Assembly (NCBI GenBank): GCA_963402885.1
Contig: OY727098.1
Span: 13,192,717 to 13,256,716 of the forward strand
Source of the DNA: Antedon bifida
Lineage: Eukaryota; Echinodermata; Crinoidea; Comatulida; Antedonidae
Length of the DNA: 64,000 nucleotides
Direction of reading: 5' to 3'
Positions 61,301 through 64,000 of this stretch are shown piece by piece. The number at the start of each line of letters is the position of its first letter. The first letter of the stretch is position 1. The notes under the pieces were generated by a model. The model ran no database searches. It had not been told where the DNA came from and saw only the letters and a list, made by a program, of their open reading frames with translations. Both the position numbers and the translations under genes were made by a program.

Positions 61301-61971
61301 ACTCTGTATGCATAATCATAAAACTTCCTCACGATCTGTGTGAAAACACCTTCTCAACCGTGACGAGTTGTAAACAATCCTAATTAGCATCATGCATAAT
61401 GCATACTCGTTTGAAATCTTTGTTTACTTTCGCTCGCGACGATTTTCCAGACGAAATGTAATCAAATTAATTTACCTGTTAATTACGTAAACTTATTGTT
61501 TTTGGCTCGAATTTTCGACTTAAAGTGAATAACTTTAATATTACTTTGATATGGCCAATTTAAATTTAGAATATTTTGACCTTCATTTTTGTGTGTTTCA
61601 AGGGACAATACATCTTTAAGAACGCCTAAGTAATTTTATTATAGTATGCCTAAATTTGGTTTCTGTGCAATGTGAATGTAGTACCGTATTTTAATGCCAC
61701 TCCTTGCAACCAAGTAAATGGTGTTTTTTTACGTACAGCCCTGACTTGTTGTACATAGAGAACAAATATTTTCGCCTTGAAGCATAATAGTAGGCCTAGG
61801 CCTAGTCTATCTGAGATATACTGTTGTGTTGCCCTGCTGAAGTAATTTGTACATGCGATAACTATTTATAGGTATGACATTATGCGACATTGCTGGAGGG
61901 ATAGACCACATGAACGACCCACCTTCGCACAGTTATATATTGCAATAAACAGATTGGTTCAAGCCACAAAG
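31267..61971 (+). CDS. Tie1/2: Gene B: Tie-family receptor tyrosine kinase (23 exons, 3' tail unresolved)
   Basis: Join of 31267-31336, 34859-35158, 39817-40074, 40579-40713, 41425-41562, 41716-41847, 41958-42070, 42395-42563, 42940-43215, 43816-44136, 44733-44800, 51072-51288, 51632-51913, 52347-52649, 53022-53278, 56840-57155, 57396-57506, 58234-58424, 58621-58743, 60180-60250, 60414-60454, 60805-60901 and 61872-61971. All junctions are GT/AG and in phase: 4,089 nt, 1,363 codons. Order: signal peptide, Ig, Ig, EGF x3, split Ig, Ig, FN3 x4, TM, kinase. Vertebrate Tie receptors (Ig2-EGF3-Ig-FN3x3) are the closest layout. The kinase has Tie hallmarks: [12 protein letters not shown] with AIE for [23 protein letters not shown] and ASTLSS. 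The expected role is an angiopoietin-receptor-like signalling kinase at the cell surface, but no ligand is shown. The first loop glycine is Ala. The C-terminal tail after 61971 is not found with confidence. Confidence 0.9.
32270..32506 (+). repeat. Dispersed repeat ending in the 37-bp word (intron 1)
   Basis: Contains TTTCAAATGTAGTTTAAAAC, a CTTCTCAGTACA phrase and CCAGTATCTCCCTATA, with related copies at 33130-33380 (+) and 55395-55510 (reverse). It ends in the 37-bp word at 32470-32506. Confidence 0.65.
32470..32506 (+). repeat. 37-bp identical dispersed word, copy 1
   Basis: AAACAAGAAATATTTCTTAC followed by AAAAAACGCCGCTCGAC. Identical at 36907-36943 and 63291-63327; each copy is preceded by T. 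Confidence 0.95.
32790..33110 (+). repeat. Dispersed repeat, copy 1 (intron 1)
   Basis: Ordered phrases GTTGATTCGCGTCAA, CCAATCAAAGGGC-AGAATCC and GCGGCGCGAAAA are shared with 38875-39060. Confidence 0.6.
33130..33380 (+). repeat. Dispersed repeat related to 32270-32470
   Basis: Shares CGAATGTAGTTTAAAAC, 'gccagtatctccgccc' and 'cggtcatgttgat' phrases with the upstream copy, in the same order. Confidence 0.55.
33835..34030 (+). repeat. Repeat pair flanking gene B exon 1, copy 2
   Basis: Counterpart of 30000-30230, about 3.8 kb downstream in intron 1, about 70-80% similar by eye. Confidence 0.65.
34859..35158 (+). CDS. Tie1/2: Gene B exon 2: first Ig domain
   Basis: Phases 1-1. Cysteines in [10 protein letters not shown] and [11 protein letters not shown] give a normal Ig disulphide; the spacing (about 70 residues) and [13 protein letters not shown] are Ig-typical. 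The acceptor is at tattttag. Confidence 0.86.
36907..36943 (+). repeat. 37-bp identical dispersed word, copy 2
   Basis: Identical to 32470-32506. The similarity continues loosely downstream (T-rich, then 'ttttaattattgttcttt'). Confidence 0.95.
37126..37155. repeat. CATGGACCTAT hairpin
   Basis: CATGGACCTAT ... ATAGGTCCATG. A near-identical hairpin (CATGGACCTATGAATTAGAG then GTCCATG) is at 10530-10558, and a half-copy at 38933-38950. Confidence 0.7.
37446..38766 (+). repeat. Tandem repeat complex with GGTCGG arrays
   Basis: Two large units (from about 37446 and 37955) each begin with GGTCGGTCGG arrays then TAAACACTAACTTGTATATG and end near GCGACTGCAGCCATCTATAT. In unit 2 a sub-unit of about 120 bp ('caagcatgaatcacaatt ... 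acgcatgcgtacgcgcgc') is repeated. Short relatives are at 40487-40540, 50502-50570 and 55297-55380. Confidence 0.8.
38875..39060 (+). repeat. Dispersed repeat, copy 2 (intron 2)
   Basis: Counterpart of 32790-33110: GTTGATTCACGTCAA, CCAATCAAAGGGCGAGAATC and GCGGCGCGAAAA in order. Confidence 0.6.
39695..39740. repeat. Small palindrome (MITE-like), copy 2
   Basis: GGAAAGAGTTAA / TTAACTCTTCCC hairpin, the same arms as 14071-14135, placed about 80 bp before the exon 3 acceptor. Confidence 0.7.
39817..40074 (+). CDS. Tie1/2: Gene B exon 3: second Ig domain, cysteine-free
   Basis: Phases 1-1. [12 protein letters not shown] and [13 protein letters not shown] follow the Ig pattern, but both canonical cysteines are replaced (V/M and A). 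SIVWAHNN keeps the core Trp. Donor gtaggt. Confidence 0.84.
40487..40540 (-). repeat. GGTCGG-family fragment, reverse
   Basis: The reverse complement reads GGTTGGTTGGTCAGTCGGTA then AACGCTAACTC, matching the 37446-38766 family. It ends about 40 bp before the first EGF exon. Confidence 0.75.
40579..40713 (+). CDS. Tie1/2: Gene B exon 4: EGF-like domain 1
   Basis: Phases 1-1, 135 bp. It contains [16 protein letters not shown] then [14 protein letters not shown]: the C-x-C-PPGF-G--C ending of EGF/laminin-EGF repeats, as in Tie receptors. Confidence 0.9.
41425..41562 (+). CDS. Tie1/2: Gene B exon 5: EGF-like domain 2
   Basis: Phases 1-1, 138 bp, beginning [20 protein letters not shown] and ending [14 protein letters not shown]; eight cysteines, laminin-type spacing. 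Confidence 0.9.
41716..41847 (+). CDS. Tie1/2: Gene B exon 6: EGF-like domain 3
   Basis: Phases 1-1, 132 bp. It reads [27 protein letters not shown], then [13 protein letters not shown]. It completes the three-EGF cassette typical of Tie and absent from visible gene A. Confidence 0.9.
41958..42070 (+). CDS. Tie1/2: Gene B exon 7: Ig domain, N-terminal half
   Basis: Phase 1 to 0. It contains [20 protein letters not shown] then [11 protein letters not shown]. It pairs with exon 8 to make one Ig fold after the EGF cassette. Confidence 0.82.
42395..42563 (+). CDS. Tie1/2: Gene B exon 8: Ig domain, C-terminal half
   Basis: Phase 0 to 1. [20 protein letters not shown] supplies the F-strand cysteine; one sequon (NTT). 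Acceptor ttcttag, donor gtaagt. Confidence 0.83.
42940..43215 (+). CDS. Tie1/2: Gene B exon 9: Ig domain
   Basis: Phases 1-1. Cysteines in [10 protein letters not shown] and [20 protein letters not shown] in the middle. It is homologous to the gene A exon at 1673. Confidence 0.9.
43816..44136 (+). CDS. Tie1/2: Gene B exon 10: FN3 domain 1
   Basis: Phases 1-1. It begins [11 protein letters not shown] and contains [14 protein letters not shown] and [13 protein letters not shown]; homologous to the gene A exon at 2735. Donor gtaaca. Confidence 0.88.
44733..44800 (+). CDS. Tie1/2: Gene B exon 11: FN3 domain 2, N-terminal half
   Basis: 68 bp, phase 1 to 0, reading [20 protein letters not shown] then W. 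The split position matches gene A (3380-3450). Confidence 0.84.
44845..45330. mobile_element. Foldback element with hammerhead-like arms
   Basis: Arms 44845-44953 and 45226-45330 are inverted copies: ATCTCAATGGAGATAC at the left and GTATCTCCATTGAGAT at the right. Each arm carries CTGATGAAGGGC ... CCGAAAGCTC, the hammerhead core order. A TA-repeat loop separates them. Penelope-like elements and retrozymes are the known carriers of such cores. No ORF. Confidence 0.6.
45530..47610 (-). mobile_element. Defective BEL/Pao LTR retrotransposon
   Basis: Read on the minus strand from 47.6 kb downward: gag-like segment (47000-47600), aspartic-protease-like segment (about 46500-46740, [15 protein letters not shown]), integrase zinc-finger-like region (46254-46475), integrase core (45930-46148, [20 protein letters not shown]) and the BEL-type C-terminal segment (45579-45776, [15 protein letters not shown]). 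The reverse transcriptase/RNase H region is missing between protease and integrase, and frames are broken. No LTRs recognised. Confidence 0.8.
47744..47985 (+). repeat. Direct duplication with ACGTTTCGCGGATG
   Basis: Unit 1 (from 47744) and unit 2 (from 47881) share GTGTACG-A(n)-CGTTTCGCGGATG, TAGTATACAAATTAC, TGTGAAATACAACAGCGCCA and TGTCGTCTGG. The frames found here are by-products of the repeat. Confidence 0.85.
48289..49070. repeat. Two direct repeats (about 390 bp) each with a palindrome
   Basis: Copies at about 48289-48690 and 48694-49070 share 'cttggtggtttgttgacataatta', 'caatcaatgtgaat' and 'gattcaaatgacaggaatctatttagatgtta'. Each ends in a large hairpin (48516-48665; 48931-49055) built on AATGGTACAAATAATGGCAT and its complement. 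Confidence 0.85.
49430..50900 (+). mobile_element. Decayed LINE (endonuclease + RT fragments)
   Basis: 49470-49690 encodes an endonuclease-like stretch ([23 protein letters not shown]). 49750-49990 has RT-like pieces ([26 protein letters not shown]). 50090-50345 is a 3' RT segment ([27 protein letters not shown]). It ends in A-rich AATTAATAAAAAAAAA near 50890. A GGTCGG-family fragment (50502-50570, reverse) is inserted. Large internal deletions. Confidence 0.78.
50502..50570 (-). repeat. GGTCGG-family fragment inside the LINE
   Basis: The reverse complement contains GGTCGGTTGGTCGGTCGGTA then AACACTAAATTGAGCACGCG, matching 37446-38766 and 55297-55380. It is flanked on both sides by LINE-derived sequence, so it inserted later. 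Confidence 0.75.
51072..51288 (+). CDS. Tie1/2: Gene B exon 12: FN3 domain 2, C-terminal half
   Basis: Phase 0 to 1. It contains [18 protein letters not shown], and [20 protein letters not shown] then CGGRGPF at the domain end. Donor GATGGAG|gtagag. Confidence 0.83.
51632..51913 (+). CDS. Tie1/2: Gene B exon 13: FN3 domain 3
   Basis: Phases 1-1. Canonical FN3: [47 protein letters not shown]. The donor is followed by a TGTTGTTAC-type microsatellite (51920-51990). Confidence 0.92.
51920..51992 (+). repeat. (TGT/TAT)n trinucleotide microsatellite
   Basis: TTGTTGTTG with ACTGTTGTTATTATCGT repeats immediately after the exon 13 donor; it translates as a Leu run by chance. Confidence 0.85.
52347..52649 (+). 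CDS. Tie1/2: Gene B exon 14: FN3 domain 4
   Basis: Phases 1-1. [40 protein letters not shown], then [16 protein letters not shown]: a textbook FN3 (PP start, W-EP, Y-V-A-N-G-G-S end). Confidence 0.92.
52790..52890. repeat. Dispersed repeat with GGTTAACCCCC core
   Basis: Partner of 26200-26445; conserved blocks are separated by variable bases. Confidence 0.5.
53022..53278 (+). CDS. Tie1/2: Gene B exon 15: transmembrane segment
   Basis: Phase 1 to 0; no ATG-initiated frame of note, found by splice and phase continuity. A Thr/Ser/Pro-rich stalk ([18 protein letters not shown]) leads to [20 protein letters not shown], then basic MRKTRDR. One TM helix, type I orientation. Confidence 0.86.
53457..53803 (+). 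mobile_element. Helitron-like element 3' part, copy 2
   Basis: Matches 28880-29228 along about 340 bp, including GTGTAGTGCAACCGACTTT, GAGGTACCGG, the tRNA-like B box region and 'gcgggtggataaccaaactcgtccta'. The terminal hairpin and CTAG are degraded. Confidence 0.7.
53814..54680 (-). mobile_element. 5'-truncated CR1/L2-like LINE, minus strand
   Basis: The minus frames encode [20 protein letters not shown] (54480-54677) and, further 3', a reverse transcriptase C-terminal region (53979-54320, [27 protein letters not shown]). [13 protein letters not shown] is the usual RT thumb motif of CR1-like LINEs. Frames are broken. Confidence 0.78.
54990..56630 (+). mobile_element. Second Helitron-like composite element
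   Basis: The right end is hairpin AATTCGTCA-AAG-TGACGAATT (56601-56621), then CTAG at 56627-56630 followed by T. The left part shares AATAAGAGTACGTTTC and 'gcaattttaagcgttta' with 28308-28390 and 38405-38520. It contains the GGTCGG fragment (55297-55380), a reverse repeat (55395-55510) and a reverse SINE piece (55533-55620). The left boundary is uncertain. Confidence 0.5.
55533..55620 (-). mobile_element. SINE 3' fragment, reverse
   Basis: Reverse complement of the 3' body of the 29400-29640 SINE (GGGTCCCTAATGATCAG and GGATGGATCACCCTCATTAA), about 90% alike by eye. Confidence 0.75.
56840..57155 (+). CDS. Tie1/2: Gene B exon 16: Ser-Pro juxtamembrane and kinase loop
   Basis: Phase 0 to 1, 316 bp. 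The juxtamembrane segment has [20 protein letters not shown] (proline-directed phosphosite-like), then YYRIPWENM. The nucleotide loop reads AEGNFGQV (first Gly is Ala) and AAVKML holds the lysine. An internal CCTG|gtatgt near 56920 looks like an unused or alternative donor. Confidence 0.87.
57396..57506 (+). CDS. Tie1/2: Gene B exon 17: kinase alphaC helix
   Basis: 111 bp, phases 1-1. [20 protein letters not shown] and [11 protein letters not shown] are close to the equivalent Tie segment; the alphaC Glu is present. Confidence 0.93.
58234..58424 (+). CDS. Tie1/2: Gene B exon 18: kinase hinge, alphaD-alphaE
   Basis: Phases 1-0. [47 protein letters not shown]: the Tie-type kinase insert is short and readily recognised. 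Confidence 0.94.
58621..58743 (+). CDS. Tie1/2: Gene B exon 19: catalytic loop and DFG
   Basis: 123 bp, phases 0-0. [30 protein letters not shown]; the activation tyrosine is in EVYV as in Tie. Catalytic Asp, Asn and DFG are intact. Confidence 0.95.
60180..60250 (+). CDS. Tie1/2: Gene B exon 20: activation segment (MAIES)
   Basis: 71 bp. [23 protein letters not shown] in place of APE is characteristic of Tie kinases. Phases 0-2. Confidence 0.94.
60414..60454 (+). CDS. Tie1/2: Gene B exon 21: alphaF microexon
   Basis: 41 bp, phases 2-1, reading [13 protein letters not shown]; same size as in gene A. Confidence 0.92.
60805..60901 (+). CDS. Tie1/2: Gene B exon 22: kinase C-lobe
   Basis: 97 bp, phases 1-2. 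[20 protein letters not shown] then [12 protein letters not shown]: the strongest Tie signature in the gene. Confidence 0.95.
61872..61971 (+). CDS. Tie1/2: Gene B exon 23: kinase end
   Basis: [20 protein letters not shown] then INRLVQATK, followed by gtaaaa, a weak donor (phase 0). Without splicing the frame reads on to TAA at 62074-62076, entering the 5S-derived repeat. Either a short C-tail exon lies further right or translation ends there. Confidence 0.85.
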
Positions 61972-61999
61972 GTAAAAATGTGCATTATCTTTTACTATT

Positions 62000-62118
62000 T
62001 TTTACGGCCTTACCACGTTGAAACATCGGTTCTCGTCAGATCACCAAAGATAAGCAGTACGTTGAGCCCGGTTTAAGCTTGGATGGGAGACTATCTGGGA
62101 ATAACGGATGCTGTATAT
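62000..62118 (+). ncRNA. 5S rRNA-derived sequence (pseudogene or SINE head)
   Basis: About 119 nt collinear with 5S rRNA: TACGGCC-TACCACGTTGAA, GGTTCTCGTCAGATCAC, AAGATAAGCAG (A-box region), GAGCCCGGTT and CTTGGATGGGAGACTATCTG (C-box region). Many substitutions break paired positions, so not a functional gene. 5S-derived SINEs (SINE3, DeuSINE) are known in deuterostomes. Confidence 0.85.
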
Positions 62119-62182
62119 GGAGCTGGGTCCAATTAGGCATTTGAAATCAGCACTTCTGATTCTTGTGGCAGCCCCTGTTGAA

Positions 62183-62341
62183 CCCACAAATGTGAAAACG
62201 CCCACAAATGTGAAAACGACCACAAAATGTGAAAACAACCACAAATGTGAAAACGCATCACCTACAAATGTAATAAACAGCGCCCACAAATGTGAAAACA
62301 ACCATCGCCCACAAATGTAAATACGCCCACAAATGTAAAAA
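62183..62341 (+). repeat. Minisatellite CCCACAAATGTGAAAACG
   Basis: About nine copies of a 16-20-bp unit, CCACAAATGTGAAAAC(G/A), with spacer changes, directly after the 5S-derived sequence. Confidence 0.9.
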
Positions 62342-63290
62342 AAAATCTAATTTAGTGCTAGACTCAAACAATTTTGATCGACTTAATACATTATATCATG
62401 ATTATATTGAGTTGTTTCAATAATTGTGTATTCACGATACGTCTGTTAGGGTCGTCGTTATTATTACTATTTTGCTGCTCGTGCGCGCGATATTCGCATT
62501 GGTAACTCGTTGGTTTAATGTACGTAATAGTTCAAGACGATATTTGTTAATTGCTGCGCGGGTGCACGATACTTCGAGGTCAAGGCCTTGTTATATCATT
62601 GTTGCTTGGCTTACTATTATGTACGTATAGTTCCAAGTCAATGTTCGATGTTTTTTGCGCGCGCACAGGATACTACAAGGTCAAGGTTAAATTGCTACTT
62701 ATACGATGTTCGATGTTTTTTGCTCGCGCACATGATACTACAAGGTCAAGGTCATATATACCATTGCTACTTGTAGTGTTTGGTTGTCAACTCGTTTGCT
62801 TACTGTTATGTACGTATAGTTCCAAGTCGATGTTCGATATTTTTTGCACACGATACTACAAGGCCAAGGTCATTATACTATTGCTACTTGTAGTGTTTGG
62901 TTGTTAACTCGTTGGCTTACTATTATTCGATGTTTGTGTACACGATACTACAAAGTCAATGTTATATAGTGTCGGCGGCTATATAACGAAAGTTCTGGGA
63001 AATTAGACATTTTGTTGGGGTTTGTGGGTCCATTAAGGAGTAACGCCCCTACACCGAAATATACAAAGTACTATAGTTTAGTCTAAAATTATACTTTTTT
63101 TCTATACATCAGTAAGCCATGGACTTTGTTCTGAAATAAAAGTAGATTGTTTGATTCAAATAATTGATTGATAAGCTAATTTTTATTATTTCTTAAATTA
63201 TCAAATAGAATATCAATTAAAAAAACATCATTAATGACGAAAAAACAATAATTAAAACTATTAAATAAATTCATCTGGTTCCGAATGTTT

Positions 63291-63327
63291 AAACAAGAAA
63301 TATTTCTTACAAAAAACGCCGCTCGAC
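63291..63327 (+). repeat. 37-bp identical dispersed word, copy 3
   Basis: Identical to 32470-32506 and 36907-36943, here inside the inverted-repeat element. Confidence 0.95.
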
Positions 63328-63562
63328 TTTTTTGACGTAACAGTTTTAATTATTAACGGGAAAATTTTTTATTTTATGTTGAACCAAATAAATACATACA
63401 CAATTGGTATAAATACCTTTAGTTGTGTATGTATTTACATAAAAGTAATAATTTCCAGTTAATTACCTAAACTTCAGCAAAAGTATGGTGTTTAATAACA
63501 TAAATTAACAACAATTTTAATTTTAGTGATTACCGACGAACCTGTAAGTAGGTAGTCCATTT

Positions 63563-63722
63563 ACTAAGATATCTCTATTTAAAACTAGGATATCTCTATT
63601 TAAAACTAAGATATTTCTATTTAAAACTAAGATATCTCTATTTAAAACTAAAATATCTCTATTTAAAACTAAGATGTCTCTATTGAAAACTAAGATATCT
63701 CTATTGAAAACTAAGATATCTT
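63563..63722 (+). repeat. 21-bp minisatellite ACTAAGATATCTCTATTTAAA
   Basis: About 7.5 copies of a 21-bp unit (ACTAAGATATCTCTATTTAA plus A) with few substitutions. Confidence 0.95.
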
Positions 63723-64000
63723 GTTAATATTTAAATGACAGTTTGGCCCGCCATATGACGCGCATCGAAAAAAAACAACCAAACACTACAAGTAGCAATG
63801 GTATATATGACCATGACCTTGTAGTATCGTGTGCGCGCGCAAAAAAATATCGAACATCAACTTCGAACTATACGTACAGTAAGTCAACGAGTTAACAACA
63901 AAACACTACAAGTAGCAATATACATGACCTTGACCTTGTAGTATCGTGCGCATACAATTTCGAATCAAACATTGACTTGGAACTATACTTACATAACAGG

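Larger units (their letters stand above)
62430..64000. mobile_element. Large inverted-repeat element with tandem arms, right-truncated
   Basis: The left arm (about 62430-62970) holds tandem units of about 110-150 bp with GTACGTATAGTTCCAAGTCG, 'gatactacaaggtcaaggtca' and 'attgctacttgtagtgttt'. The right arm (63765-64000 and on) is the reverse complement. The middle (62990-63760) carries a 37-bp word and a 21-bp minisatellite. Resembles Foldback-type elements; the right end is outside the window. Confidence 0.75.

Noticed and set aside
62000..62118. Functional 5S rRNA gene
   Set aside because: Substitutions are scattered through conserved stems, it is a single copy, and no T-run terminator follows directly.
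62183..62341. CRISPR-like array
   Set aside because: Units are 16-20 bp with almost no spacers, in an animal genome; this is a minisatellite.
62551..62907. 118-codon open frame
   Set aside because: It repeats the tandem unit of the inverted-repeat arm; no domain.

Overview
The window is metazoan nuclear DNA: AT-rich, with small coding exons (41-333 bp) bounded by GT/AG sites, long introns and many decayed mobile elements. The coding content (a clear Tie-type receptor tyrosine kinase, RTK) and the very common palindromic TAGGCCTA words in non-coding DNA suggest a deuterostome invertebrate, most likely an echinoderm. The species is an inference, not proven.

Two multi-exon genes lie head to tail on the + strand. 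Gene A runs from beyond the left edge to a stop at 16599-16601. I assembled 19 exons (about 1,032 residues) encoding Ig - Ig - FN3-type domains - a membrane-proximal domain resembling that of receptor tyrosine phosphatases - transmembrane (TM) helix - tyrosine kinase. Gene B runs from an ATG at 31267 to at least 61971. I assembled 23 exons (1,363 codons) encoding signal peptide - Ig - Ig - three EGF - split Ig - Ig - four FN3 - TM - tyrosine kinase, which is essentially the Tie/Tek architecture, and its kinase domain reads as Tie. Kinase exon lengths and phases match between the genes (111/111, 71/71, 41/41, 97/97 bp), so they are diverged tandem paralogues. Gene A lacks the EGF cassette and one Ig but has YxxM motifs flanking the kinase. 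Gene B has Ala for the first glycine of its nucleotide-binding loop and a Ser-Pro-rich juxtamembrane segment. Both are predicted type I membrane receptors; ligands cannot be read from the sequence.

Layout: 1-6443 gene A ectodomain exons; 6444-12140 a 5.7 kb intron with a dead LINE, a C-tract, a pyrimidine-rich block and a TIR element; 12141-16601 gene A TM and kinase; 16602-31266 intergenic, with degenerate satellite-like repeats, a ~1 kb foldback element, AT-rich direct repeats and Helitron/SINE-like elements; 31267-44800 gene B signal, Ig, EGF and first FN3 exons, with introns 1 and 2 packed with repeats; 44801-51071 an intron holding a foldback element with hammerhead-like cores, a gutted BEL/Pao retrotransposon (minus strand), palindrome-bearing direct repeats and a LINE; 51072-61971 gene B FN3, TM and kinase exons; 61972-64000 a 5S rRNA-derived sequence, minisatellites and a large inverted repeat running off the window.

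The most interesting items are the tandem Tie-like pair with a differing EGF cassette, the unresolved 3' end of gene B beside a 5S-derived repeat, a 37-bp word repeated identically three times, hammerhead-like cores in inverted-repeat elements, and several foldback elements. I saw no bacterial-type system, CRISPR array, intact autonomous transposon or minus-strand host gene. All exon models come from reading splice sites, frame and protein similarity by eye.
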